Below, piece by piece: positions 42,308-51,394 of a stretch of 64,000 bases of DNA. Below the pieces are notes generated by a model. It did not search any database. It saw nothing but the letters and a program-made list of their open reading frames with translations, and was not told the origin of the DNA. Within the stretch, counting starts at the first letter, position 1; the number at the start of each line of letters is the position of its first letter. This DNA is from Parvularcula dongshanensis (GTDB lineage Bacteria > Pseudomonadota > Alphaproteobacteria > Caulobacterales > Parvularculaceae): contig NZ_JACHOB010000002.1 in NCBI RefSeq assembly GCF_014199615.1, forward strand, positions 1-64,000, given 5' to 3'. A program made the translations under genes and the position numbers.

Positions 42308-43240
42308 ATGGCCGAGACTCACGTCTGGCCGCGCAAGACGCGCGAGCTGCAGAACCATCATATGGACTCGACGATCTGGAACCGCTTCGCGTTCCGGCCG
42401 GACGACGTCATCGTCGCGACCTACGCGAAGTCCGGCACGACCTGGACACAGCAGATCGTCGGGCAGGTCCTGTTCAGGGGCGATCCGGACATCTGCGTGC
42501 CCGAGCTGTCGCCCTGGGTCGACATGCGCCTCCCGCTCGAAGCGGAGAAGATGGCGTTGCTCGGGGCGCAGGCGCACCGGCGGTTCTTGAAGACCTACCT
42601 ACCGCTCGACGCCTTCGTCTTCCGCCCGGAACTCAAGCACATCTACATCGCACGCGACGGCCGGGACGTCGCGTGGAGCCTTCATAATCATTGCACCAAC
42701 TTCCGGCCGGAGTTCTACGGCATCATCAACGGCTTGCCGGATCGGGTCGGGCCGGCCTTCGAGCCCGTGGAAGACGACGTCCACGACTTCTACCGGCACT
42801 GGTTCGAGAACGATGGCGGTCAGTTCTGGTCGCTATGGGAGAACGTGCGAAGCTGGTGGAGCGTGCGGGACTATCCAAACGTCCTCATGCTGCACTTCAA
42901 CGATCTGAAGCGCGACCTGCCCGGCGCCGTCGAGCGGATCGCCGCCTTCCTGGAGGTCGAGCTGACCGGCGAAGAGCGCGCGCGGGTGATCGAGCACTCG
43001 ACCTTCAAGTGGATGAAAACGAACGCCGAGAAGGTCGTGCCCCTCGGCGGGTCGGTCTGGGAAGGCGGCGCGAGCACCTTCATCAACAAGGGGACGAACG
43101 GCCGCTGGCAGACGACGCTGACGGCCGAAGAGGTCGCCGCCTACGACGCCAAGGCCCTAGCCGAACTCGGGCCGGAATGCGCGCGCTGGCTCGCCGAGGG
43201 CGATGTGACCGGCGCCGGTTCCCTTTCCAGCGCGGCCTGA
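42308..43240 (+). CDS. PAPS-dependent sulfotransferase family protein with His-to-Tyr change
   Basis: Encodes 310 residues. The 5'-phosphosulfate loop is YAKSGTTW (39-46) and the 3'-phosphate motif is ARDGRDVAWSLHNH. A C-terminal FINKGTNGRW matches the GxxGDWK-like loop. In active family members the catalytic base is the His of KTHLP; here that position reads KTYLP (Tyr97). The protein may be inactive, altered in mechanism, or specialised. The ATG has a GGGAGAGAGGG site upstream. It would otherwise transfer sulfate to a hydroxyl on a small molecule or glycan. Confidence 0.85.
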   Translation: MAETHVWPRKTRELQNHHMDSTIWNRFAFRPDDVIVATYAKSGTTWTQQIVGQVLFRGDPDICVPELSPWVDMRLPLEAEKMALLGAQAHRRFLKTYLPLDAFVFRPELKHIYIARDGRDVAWSLHNHCTNFRPEFYGIINGLPDRVGPAFEPVEDDVHDFYRHWFENDGGQFWSLWENVRSWWSVRDYPNVLMLHFNDLKRDLPGAVERIAAFLEVELTGEERARVIEHSTFKWMKTNAEKVVPLGGSVWEGGASTFINKGTNGRWQTTLTAEEVAAYDAKALAELGPECARWLAEGDVTGAGSLSSAA

Positions 43241-43274
43241 TCGGCCGTCCCGGCAGGGGGGGACTGTCAGCCGC

Positions 43275-43442
43275 TCAGCGCGGCTTGCGGTCCGAGCCCT
43301 GACGCGCGGCCTGCACCAGCTTGCCCGCACCGTAAGCGAGGAGTGCGGCTCGGCCGATCGGGTGGCGCTTGATCAGCTGGCGGGCCGCCAGGGCGGCGAG
43401 CCCGGTGACGGCGGCCGGGATGGCGCGGTCGTTGTCTCTCAT
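43275..43442 (-). CDS. Small hydrophobic protein, 55 residues
   Basis: Ala/Leu-rich helices (TGLAALAARQL and RAALLAYGAGKL) with Arg/Lys between them, ending in DRKPR. Not recognised. A GAGGACG site lies 4 bases before the ATG and it starts 8 bases after the stop of the 70-residue gene upstream, so the two form a small operon. Confidence 0.5.
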   Translation of the reverse strand: MRDNDRAIPAAVTGLAALAARQLIKRHPIGRAALLAYGAGKLVQAARQGSDRKPR

Positions 43443-43450
43443 GGTCGTCC

Positions 43451-43663
43451 TCATCGTCTGGGCAGGAGGCCGCCGAGTTGACGGCGCCTGGCTCTTCGGA
43501 CCTCCTGCACGCGCTGGCCCGACTCGATGACGGCGAGCCCGGCCTGTATCAGGGGCAGCGCGATCAGGAGGCGGCTGGTCGGGTAGCGCCGCGAGATGCC
43601 GAACACGACGAGGCCGAGCAGGCCTTCGAGGGCGGCGGTCTTGGCGCCAGGTTTCTTGAGCAT
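43451..43663 (-). CDS. Small membrane protein, 70 residues
   Basis: Two hydrophobic helices (about residues 12-24 and 31-47) are flanked by basic residues, and the C-terminus is Arg-rich. A clear GGAGG site precedes the ATG. No family was recognised. It is followed by the 55-residue ORF in the same direction. Confidence 0.6.
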   Translation of the reverse strand: MLKKPGAKTAALEGLLGLVVFGISRRYPTSRLLIALPLIQAGLAVIESGQRVQEVRRARRRQLGGLLPRR

Positions 43664-43766
43664 CGTTCCTCCTCGTCTCACGGCACCAACACGCGAGCCG
43701 ACTGCGTGGTTCGGGTGACCGTCGGGGCGCGCCTGCCTAGCTTCGGCGTCAGGAGGAATGCCCGGA

Positions 43767-45653
43767 ATGAAAAGACGTCTCTCAATGATCGCTGCCTTCT
43801 GCCTCACGCTTGGCTGCGCGCCCGTCGCGTCCGCGCAGAGCGAAGCCGGTGGCGCCGCCCTGCCCCGCTTCGTCATGACCAATGCGGAGGCGCGGGACGG
43901 CACCGATCTTTCCGGCACCTGGACCTACTCGATCGATCCCTATCGCGACGGGATGGCCGGCTTTCACGGCGGCGAGGCCGGCGAGGGGCACCGGCGCTAC
44001 GATCCGCGGGATGTGGACGAGATCACGCGGCAGGACCCGACCGCGCTCTACGAGTACGACATGCGGCGCTCGCCCGAAGCGACCCTCCCCGGCTCCTGGA
44101 CGAAACACGCCCCTGAGATGCGTCACTATCAGGGCCTCGTCTGGTACCAGCGCGCGTTCGACGCCGCGCCGAAGCGCGGCGAGCGCGCGTTCATCCGCGT
44201 CGGCGCCGCGAACTACCGAACGCAAGTCTACCTCAACGGCCAGCTCGTCGGCGAGCATGAGGGCGGGTTCACCCCGTTCACCATGGAGGTGACGGACGTC
44301 CTGAAGGAAGGCGAGAACCGCATCGTGCTCGGCGTGGACTCGGCCCGGGACGAGGCGAGCGTCCCGCCGCCCGTGACCGACTGGGAGACCTATGGCGGGG
44401 TGACGCGGGCGATCCGGCTCGTGACCGTTCCGGAAACCTTCGTCGACGACGCGTGGGTCCGCCTGGAGCGGGACGGGCAGATCCGCGCGACCGTGGAGCT
44501 GGAAGGCCCAGGCGCCGGCGGCAAGGCGGTCGAGGTAGGCGTCCCCGAGCTCGGCCTGACCCTCAGCGGGGAGACCGACGAGACCGGCATCGCGCACTTG
44601 GCGGCGCCGGCGCCGGACGCGCTCGAACGCTGGTCCCCGGAGACGCCGAAGCTCTACGAGGTGAGCGTCGCCGCAGGAGACGACGTCCTGCCGGAGCGCA
44701 TCGGGTTCCGCACCCTCTCCGTGGAAGGCGACCGCATCCTGCTGAACGGCGAGCCGATCTTCCTTCGCGGCATCTCCATGCATGAGGAGGAGCTGGGCGA
44801 GAACCCGGCCCGCATCATGACCGAGGACGCCGCCCGCGCGCTCCTGACCGAGATCAAGGAGGGGCTGCACGGCAACTTCGTCCGGCTCGCGCACTATCCG
44901 CACTCGGAAGCGACGCTGCGCCTCGCCGACGAGATGGGACTGATCGTCTGGTCGGAGGTGCCCGTCTACTGGCGCATCGACTGGGAGAACGAGGCGACCC
45001 TGGCCGTCGCGCGGGGGATGGTGGCGGAGAACCTGCTTCGTGACCGCAACCGGGCGTCGATCGCGCTGTGGTCGGTGGCGAACGAGACGCCGGTGAGCGA
45101 GGCGCGGAACCGGTTCCTCGAGACGCTGATCGGCGACGTGCGGCGCCTCGACCCGACGCGTCTCGTCACCGCCGCGCTCCTGTCGGAGAGCCAGGAGGAG
45201 GACGGCACGGTCGTCTCGGAGATCGCCGACCCCCTCGCCGCCTCGCTCGATGTGCTGGCGATCAACACCTATAATGGCTGGTATGGCGGCCTGCCGCTCG
45301 AAGAGGTCAGCGAGGTGCGCTGGCGGTCCGTCTGGGACAAGCCACTGATCTTCTCGGAGTTCGGGGCGGGCGCGCTCGCGGGCTTCCACGATCCGAAGCT
45401 GGAGCGGAAGTTCTCCGAGGAGTATCAGGCGGACGTCTACCGCGAGACGCTGGAGATGGCGCGCGAGGTGCCGTTCCTGGCCGGGATGTCGCCGTGGATC
45501 CTCAAGGACTTCCGCTCGCCGCGGCGGCAGCACCCCCTCTATCAGCAGGGCTGGAACCGGAAGGGTCTCATCTCCGAGACGGGGGAGCGGAAGGAGGCCT
45601 TCGGCGTCCTCGCGGCAGAGTATCAGCGGATCGCCGAGGAAGGGCGCGAGTAG
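43767..45653 (+). CDS. Secreted glycoside hydrolase family 2 enzyme (beta-glucuronidase/galactosidase type)
   Basis: Encodes 628 residues. A signal peptide (about 1-24, ASA-Q) is followed by a jelly-roll sugar-binding domain, an Ig-like domain and a TIM barrel. The GH2 signature NFVRLAHYPHSEATLRLADE is intact, the acid/base Glu440 is in SVANE, and the nucleophile Glu531 is in FSEFG. The ATG at 43767 sits 10 bases after AGGAGG; the ATG at 43758 is too close to that site. It probably removes terminal beta-linked galactose, glucuronate or mannose from glycans in the periplasm. Confidence 0.92.
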   Translation: MKRRLSMIAAFCLTLGCAPVASAQSEAGGAALPRFVMTNAEARDGTDLSGTWTYSIDPYRDGMAGFHGGEAGEGHRRYDPRDVDEITRQDPTALYEYDMRRSPEATLPGSWTKHAPEMRHYQGLVWYQRAFDAAPKRGERAFIRVGAANYRTQVYLNGQLVGEHEGGFTPFTMEVTDVLKEGENRIVLGVDSARDEASVPPPVTDWETYGGVTRAIRLVTVPETFVDDAWVRLERDGQIRATVELEGPGAGGKAVEVGVPELGLTLSGETDETGIAHLAAPAPDALERWSPETPKLYEVSVAAGDDVLPERIGFRTLSVEGDRILLNGEPIFLRGISMHEEELGENPARIMTEDAARALLTEIKEGLHGNFVRLAHYPHSEATLRLADEMGLIVWSEVPVYWRIDWENEATLAVARGMVAENLLRDRNRASIALWSVANETPVSEARNRFLETLIGDVRRLDPTRLVTAALLSESQEEDGTVVSEIADPLAASLDVLAINTYNGWYGGLPLEEVSEVRWRSVWDKPLIFSEFGAGALAGFHDPKLERKFSEEYQADVYRETLEMAREVPFLAGMSPWILKDFRSPRRQHPLYQQGWNRKGLISETGERKEAFGVLAAEYQRIAEEGRE

Positions 45654-45704
45654 CGACACCGTCGCACTTGCGGGCCGAGGCCGCGGGCGTCACATCCTCG
45701 CCCC

Positions 45705-47696
45705 GTGACCTCGTCCTTAGGAACGCTCGCGCTCTTGGCGGCGCTTCTCCTCGCGCTGCTCCAAGCGGCGGGCGGGCTGTGGGGCGCGCACCGCGACAAG
45801 CCGGTCCTGATGAGGGCCGCGGGCAGCGCGGCGGTGCTTCAGGCCTTCTTCGTCGCCTCCGCGTTCGGCCTTCTCGTCAGCGCCTTCCTGCGCTCGGACT
45901 TCTCGCTCCTGAACGTCTGGCAGAACAGCCACACGGCGAAGCCGGTGCTCTACAAGTTCGCGGGCGCCTGGGGCAGTCACGAGGGCTCGCTCCTCCTCTG
46001 GCTCCTCATGCTGTCAGGCCTCGGCGCGGCGGTCGCGCTGGCGGGCCGCCTGCCGGACGCGCTTCGGGCGCGGGTCGTCGGAGTGCAGGGCCTCGTCGGC
46101 GTCGGCTTCCTGGCCTTCACGGTCCTGACGTCGAACCCGTTCCGGGGCGTCGGGCCGATCGTGCCTACCGAGGGGCAGGACCTGAACCCCCTCCTCCAGG
46201 ATCCCGGCCTCGCCTTCCACCCGCCCTTTTTGTACCTCGGCTATGTCGGCATGTCGGTCGCCTTCGGCTTCGCGGTTGCCGCCCTCCTCGAGGGCCGGAT
46301 GGACGCCAGCTGGGCGCGGTGGGTGCGGCCCTGGACGCTGCTGGCCTGGTCGTCGCTGACGCTCGGCATCGCGATGGGGGCGTGGTGGGCCTATTACGAG
46401 CTCGGCTGGGGCGGCTTCTGGTTCTGGGACCCGGTCGAGAACGCCTCGCTGATGCCTTGGCTCGCCGCGACCGCCCTGCTGCACTGCGCGCTCGTCGTCG
46501 AGAAGCGCGATGCGCTGAAGGCCTGGACCGTCTTCATGGCGATCATGGCGTTCGCGACCTCGCTGCTGGGGACGTTCCTCGTGCGCTCGGGCATCGTCAC
46601 CTCCGTCCACGCCTTCGCGAACGATCCGAACCGCGGGGCGGTCCTGCTCGTTCTTTGCGGACTCTACACGGGCGGCGCCTTCTTGCTCTTCGCGCTTCGG
46701 GGCGGACGCCTGACGAGCACCGGAGTCTTCGCGGGCCTGAGCCGCGAGAGCGCGCTCGTCGTCAACAACATCCTCCTGTCGGTCCTTCTCTTCACGGTCC
46801 TGCTCGGCACGTTCTGGCCGACGGTCATCGAGGTCGCGACGGGCGAGCGGATCACGGTGGGGCCGCCCTACTTCAACGCCGTCGGCCTGCCCCTGCTCGC
46901 GCTCATCGCGCTGGCGCTGGCCGCAGGCACCTTCCTGCCATGGAAGCGAGGGCGCAGCGGGGACCTCGTCCGCAAGGCCCGGACCCCCGCCCTCGCCGCC
47001 ATGATCGCCGCGGCTGTCTGGTACGGGATCGAGGGCGGCAGCCTCGCGGCGCTCTGCGCGCTCGTCGTCGGCCTGTGGATCCTGCTCTTCGCCGTCTTCG
47101 ACCTTGCCCGCCGAGTGCGCACGGGCGAGGTGCCAGCCCGCGAGAGCCTGAGGCGCCTGCGCGGATTGCCGCGCGGTTATTGGGGCGGGACCCTGGCCCA
47201 TGCGGGTCTGGGCGTCGCCGTGCTCGGCATGGTCGGCACGGCGATCTGGGCGGAAGAAACGAGAGCCGTCCTCGCCCCCGGCCAGTCGGCGGAAGTCGCA
47301 GGCTACACCCTGACGCTCGACCGCATCTACGAAGCGAAAGGCCCGAACTACCTGTCCGAGGTTTCGGCCTTCACGCTGTCGAAGAAGGGCCGGACGCTCC
47401 GCGAACTCTACCCCGAGCGGCGGTGGTATCCCGGGGCGCAGCAGATGACGACGGAAGTGGCGGTCGGCGCGCGCGGCTTCTCGGACGTCTACCTGGCGGT
47501 CGGCGAAGGGCGCGGCGAGAACCGAGAGGCCCGCGTCGTGCGGGCGTATCACCATCCGCTCGTCTACCTTCTTTGGGGCGGCGCCGTGCTGATGGCGGCG
47601 GGCGGCGCGCTGTCGCTGTCCGACCCGCGCTACAGGGCCGCACGCGTCGCGGTGCGCCGGCGGCCGAGCGCCCCCGCCCTGGCACCCGCCGAATGA
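45705..47696 (+). CDS. ccmF: Cytochrome c heme lyase subunit CcmF
   Basis: Encodes 663 residues with about 14-15 membrane helices. It attaches heme to apocytochrome c in System I maturation. The tryptophan-rich WWD motif is present (GWGGFWFWDPVENAS). Also present are conserved His-containing loops such as WGSHEGS, AFHPPFLY and LVRSGIVTSVHAF. The start is GTG at 45705. The stop overlaps the ccmH start (ATGA). ccmG does not lie between them. Confidence 0.96.
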   Translation: MTSSLGTLALLAALLLALLQAAGGLWGAHRDKPVLMRAAGSAAVLQAFFVASAFGLLVSAFLRSDFSLLNVWQNSHTAKPVLYKFAGAWGSHEGSLLLWLLMLSGLGAAVALAGRLPDALRARVVGVQGLVGVGFLAFTVLTSNPFRGVGPIVPTEGQDLNPLLQDPGLAFHPPFLYLGYVGMSVAFGFAVAALLEGRMDASWARWVRPWTLLAWSSLTLGIAMGAWWAYYELGWGGFWFWDPVENASLMPWLAATALLHCALVVEKRDALKAWTVFMAIMAFATSLLGTFLVRSGIVTSVHAFANDPNRGAVLLVLCGLYTGGAFLLFALRGGRLTSTGVFAGLSRESALVVNNILLSVLLFTVLLGTFWPTVIEVATGERITVGPPYFNAVGLPLLALIALALAAGTFLPWKRGRSGDLVRKARTPALAAMIAAAVWYGIEGGSLAALCALVVGLWILLFAVFDLARRVRTGEVPARESLRRLRGLPRGYWGGTLAHAGLGVAVLGMVGTAIWAEETRAVLAPGQSAEVAGYTLTLDRIYEAKGPNYLSEVSAFTLSKKGRTLRELYPERRWYPGAQQMTTEVAVGARGFSDVYLAVGEGRGENREARVVRAYHHPLVYLLWGGAVLMAAGGALSLSDPRYRAARVAVRRRPSAPALAPAE

Positions 47697-48082
47697 TCGC
47701 GGCGCTCATCCTGGCGGCGGCGCTGCAGACAGGGCCGACCCTTCCCGCCGACAAAGCGGCAAGGGCGGACCGGATCGCGGGCGAGCTGCGCTGCGTCGTC
47801 TGTCAGAACCAATCGGTACGGGATTCCGACGCGCCGCTCGCCGCAGACATGCGCGCCCTCGTCGCCGAGCGGGTGGCCAAGGGCGAGAGCGACGACGCCG
47901 TGCGCGAGCACCTCGTCGCGCGCTACGGCGAGTACGTCCTGCTGGCGCCGCGTCACAACGCCCGGAACGCGCCCTTGTGGTGGGGACCGGTGCTGCTGCT
48001 CGGCGTCGGGGGGATCGTCGTTTGGCGCCTGGGCCGGCGCGGGGCGGACGTGCCCTTCGAAGAGGAGACGGGCGGGGACTGA
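47693..48082 (+). CDS. ccmH: Cytochrome c-type biogenesis protein CcmH
   Basis: Encodes 129 residues. A signal or anchor sequence is followed by the redox motif LRCVVCQNQS (Cys34, Cys37), a three-helix bundle and one C-terminal membrane helix (about 95-112). It reduces or presents apocytochrome c for heme attachment. It is the short alphaproteobacterial (CcmH/CycL) form without the TPR CcmI half. It is translationally coupled to ccmF. Confidence 0.95.
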   Translation: MIAALILAAALQTGPTLPADKAARADRIAGELRCVVCQNQSVRDSDAPLAADMRALVAERVAKGESDDAVREHLVARYGEYVLLAPRHNARNAPLWWGPVLLLGVGGIVVWRLGRRGADVPFEEETGGD

Positions 48083-48104
48083 GCCCCGCCCGCAGCCCGT
48101 CGTC

Positions 48105-48359
48105 TTAGGTCTTGCGACGGAAGAGCCTGCCGATCCAGATCAGCAGACAGGCGCCGACCACGGCCACGATAAGCTGACCGATAATCCCGCCGAAGGTGCC
48201 GCCCATGACGGCGAATAGAATGGCGTTGAGGATCAAAGCCCCGGCGATGCCGAGGATGATGTTCATGATGATGCCCATGTTGGACTTCATGATCTGTTCT
48301 GCGATCCACCCGGCGAGGCCGCCGATGATGATCGTCAGGAACCAACCTAAACCTTCCAT
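48105..48359 (-). CDS. GlsB/YeaQ/YmgE family stress-associated membrane protein
   Basis: Encodes 84 residues. Three hydrophobic, Gly/Ile-rich helices are present with the family patterns FLTIIIGGLAGWIAEQIM and GIIMNIILGIAGALI. Homologues are induced by stress or stationary phase; their molecular role is unknown. It lies convergent with ccmH. Confidence 0.9.
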   Translation of the reverse strand: MEGLGWFLTIIIGGLAGWIAEQIMKSNMGIIMNIILGIAGALILNAILFAVMGGTFGGIIGQLIVAVVGACLLIWIGRLFRRKT

Positions 48360-48489
48360 TTGTGTTCTCCCAGACTACGGGCTCGGCCCACTGCCGCCCC
48401 TCGATTGGAGTTGAACACGATTCAACAGGGCAAGGTTCAGTCGCGTACAGTCACCGCTGCACCTGTCCTGGAATGGGACAGGGCCTGAC

Positions 48490-51261
48490 TCAGCCGCTAA
48501 GCGCTTCCTTCACGGTCGCCGCGACCTTCTTCAGGGTGAACGGCTTCTGCAGGTAGCCCGCGCCCTGGGTCTCGGAGAGCTTGTCGCGCATGGCGGTCTC
48601 CGCGTAGCCCGACATGAAGATCACCTTGGCGCCGCGCAGCTTCTCGCCCGCCTCCGCGATCAGGGTCGGCCCGTCCATCTCCGGCATCATGATGTCGGTC
48701 AGGACGAGGTCGAAGGGCTTCTCGTCCTCGATGATGCCGAGCGCCTCGTCGCCGTCCTCGGCCTCGACGATCTCGTAGCCGCACATGCCGAGGGCGCGCA
48801 CGACGATGCTGCGCACGCCCGGGTCATCCTCGACGATGAGGATGCGGCCCTTGCCGGTGAGGTCGGCGTTCTCGTTCGGCTGATGCGCCCTGGCGCCTTG
48901 GGCCTGGCGGGCTTCCTCTTCGCCGAGCGCGGGCAGGAAGATGCGGAAGGTCGCCCCGGTCGGCGCGCCAGGGGCGGTGCGGTTGTGCAGGAAGATGCGC
49001 CCGCCCATCTGGCCGATGATGCCGTGGACGGTGGAGAGGCCGAGGCCCGTCCCCTTCCCTTCCCCCTTGGTCGTGAAGAAGGGCTCGAAGATCTTCTCGG
49101 CGATGTCCTCGGGCACGCCGGTGCCGTCGTCCGCGACCTCGATCAGGACGTAAGCGATCTCCTCCAGCACCGCGTAGCCGTAGCCGCGCACCTCGTCGGG
49201 CCGGACGGTCTTGGTCTCGATCGTCAGGTTGCCGCCCTTCGGCATGGCGTCGCGCGCGTTCACCGCGAGGTTCATGAGGGCGAGCTCGAGCTGGCCCTTG
49301 TCGGCCTTGACGGCCGGAAGGGCCCGGCCGTGCCGCACGTCGACCTTCACCCGCTCGGTCACGTATCGCGCGAGGAACGGCGTGAACTCCGACAGGACCT
49401 CGGTGAGGCTCAGGACCTCCTGCTGGAGGGTCTGCTTGCGCGAGAAGGCGAGCAGGTTCCGCGTCAGGTTCCGCGCCCGCTGGGCGTTCTCCTTGATGAG
49501 GACGAGGTCCGGATAGGACGGGTCGCCCGCGGAGTGGCGGCGCATCAGGAGCTCGGTCGAACCCATGACCACGAGGAGCAGGTTGTTGAAGTCGTGCGCG
49601 ATGGCGCCGGCGAGCTGGCCGACCTGCTTGAGCTTGGCGTCGTGGGTCGCGTCCTCCTGCAGGCGGCGCTGCGCGGTGACGTCGATCGCGTAGAGCACCG
49701 TCTGGCGGGGGCCGTAGGCGCCCCTGCGGCGCTTGATCGGACGGGCATAGACCTCGAACAGCCGGGCCTGGGCGCCCTTGCCCATCGAAAGCTCGATGCG
49801 GCGGGTGAGCGGCTGCGAGGGGGCGCGGGCCTTGAGCGCCGCTGCGATGTCGCGCAGCGCCGTCTGCGGAAGGACCGTCGCGACGGAAGCCCCGTCCTCC
49901 GCGCCCAAGGCGTCCGTCATCAGGCGGTTCGAGTAGGTGATGCGGGCGTCCGCGCCGGGATCCCCTTCCAGGACGGCGACCCCGATCGGCGCTTCGGCCA
50001 CGTCCGAGGACAGCTCCTGCGCGCCGGCCTCGCGGACCAGCCCGCCCTTGGGCAGCATCTCGACGCAGGCGAAGCCCTCGCCGATGCCGCCCCGGGCGAA
50101 GGCGGTCAGGACGACGCCGGCATGGCCGGGCCCGTTCTTCGCATCGCGGTCCCGGATGCGGGCCTCGACCTCCTCGCCGGCCGCGTCCCAGAGCGTGGAG
50201 ACGAGCTCGGAGGTCTCGCCGAGGACGAAGTCGGACAGCGCGACGGTCGCGCCGGGCCTCAGCCCGATCATCCTGGCGGCGGCGGCGTTGGTCCAGGCGA
50301 GGTTGCCGGAGCGTTCGAGCGCGAAGACCGCGCGCGGATAGTTCGCGAAGGCGGCGCGCAGGTCGTCGCGCGCGTTCTCGACCGGGACTTCGCGCAGACG
50401 CCAGGCGACGTGGCGGCCGTCCGAGCCCATCGGGCGAACCGCGACCTCGAAGCGGCGGCGGGGCAGGTCGGCGTCGCCGGGCGCGATGCGTCCCATCGCC
50501 TGGGTGATGACCTCGTCGCCTTCCGCGCCGGAGCGGGCGGCGCGGGCGAGCCGGAACATCTTCGTGCTCTCGCCGCCAGCCTGGCCGAAGAGGCGCTCGA
50601 TGCGCGGCGGAAGGCCCGTCGCGCCGACGACGCCCGCTTCCTCCGCGATGCGCATGTAGGCCTCGTTCGCATAGACGACGACGCCGTCGCGCGTGGTGAC
50701 GAGCCGGGCTTCGGGGTCGGCGGAGAGGATCTTCTCGGCGAGGCCGAGGGCGGTGAGGATGTCCTGACCGGCGAGAACCGCCCGCCGCTGGGGCCCCCTG
50801 CCGCGCCCTCGGAACATCAGCCCGCTGAGCAGGAGCGGCGAGTAGGCGCGACTCGCCGAGGCGAGCAGCATCAGCGTGCCGAAGGCGAGGAGTCCGCCCC
50901 CGAAGAGGAGCGCGACGGTCTGGTCGACGCCCCCGATCCAGGCGGCGTAGCCGAGGCTGCCGAGAACGAGGAGAAGGCTCAGCCAGAGGACGAAGGGCGT
51001 GAGGGTCTCGAGCAGGCTCGCCCTCGCCTTGGGTTTGCGCGGGCGCGGCTGCTCCGCGACGGGCGCCTCGGCAGGTTCGCTCGGCGCGTCGTCGGCGTCG
51101 TCCTCGCCGAAGAGAACGGTGAGCGCCGCTTCGGGGTCCGCGGCGGTGGTCGGTTCGACCGACGGGTCGGCGCGAACAGGGTCGTCGACGCCAGCCTCGG
51201 CCGACGTGACCACCGGCTCCTCGGAACCGGACTCCGCGAGCGCCGCGACGGACTTGCTCAT
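48490..51261 (-). CDS. cckA: Hybrid sensor histidine kinase CckA
   Basis: Encodes 923 residues. Two membrane helices (about residues 88-130) are followed by several PAS-like domains (to about 540). A HisKA domain has the H-box AGAIAHDFNNLL (phospho-accepting His556). An HATPase domain has VADDGTGVPEDI and GKGTGLGLSTVHGI, and a receiver domain has Asp856 in LTDIMMPEMDG. This is the architecture of CckA, which feeds ChpT and CtrA in alphaproteobacterial cell-cycle control. The ATG at 51261 has AGGGAG 6 bases upstream. Confidence 0.92.
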   Translation of the reverse strand: MSKSVAALAESGSEEPVVTSAEAGVDDPVRADPSVEPTTAADPEAALTVLFGEDDADDAPSEPAEAPVAEQPRPRKPKARASLLETLTPFVLWLSLLLVLGSLGYAAWIGGVDQTVALLFGGGLLAFGTLMLLASASRAYSPLLLSGLMFRGRGRGPQRRAVLAGQDILTALGLAEKILSADPEARLVTTRDGVVVYANEAYMRIAEEAGVVGATGLPPRIERLFGQAGGESTKMFRLARAARSGAEGDEVITQAMGRIAPGDADLPRRRFEVAVRPMGSDGRHVAWRLREVPVENARDDLRAAFANYPRAVFALERSGNLAWTNAAAARMIGLRPGATVALSDFVLGETSELVSTLWDAAGEEVEARIRDRDAKNGPGHAGVVLTAFARGGIGEGFACVEMLPKGGLVREAGAQELSSDVAEAPIGVAVLEGDPGADARITYSNRLMTDALGAEDGASVATVLPQTALRDIAAALKARAPSQPLTRRIELSMGKGAQARLFEVYARPIKRRRGAYGPRQTVLYAIDVTAQRRLQEDATHDAKLKQVGQLAGAIAHDFNNLLLVVMGSTELLMRRHSAGDPSYPDLVLIKENAQRARNLTRNLLAFSRKQTLQQEVLSLTEVLSEFTPFLARYVTERVKVDVRHGRALPAVKADKGQLELALMNLAVNARDAMPKGGNLTIETKTVRPDEVRGYGYAVLEEIAYVLIEVADDGTGVPEDIAEKIFEPFFTTKGEGKGTGLGLSTVHGIIGQMGGRIFLHNRTAPGAPTGATFRIFLPALGEEEARQAQGARAHQPNENADLTGKGRILIVEDDPGVRSIVVRALGMCGYEIVEAEDGDEALGIIEDEKPFDLVLTDIMMPEMDGPTLIAEAGEKLRGAKVIFMSGYAETAMRDKLSETQGAGYLQKPFTLKKVAATVKEALSG

Positions 51262-51394
51262 GACCATCTCCCTGATCCGTGCCCCCGGTAGGACTTGACT
51301 GTCCCTTCAGGCCCCCGTGGTAGTAAGGCCGAACCAATGGGCAGCGTTAACTGCTCGCAAGCAATCGTTACCCGAGGGTTAAAGCGCCGAAGCG

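Noticed and set aside
51340-51390. CtrA-type TTAA sites upstream of cckA and the patatin gene
   Set aside because: The TTAA elements are not at the N7 spacing of a CtrA box.
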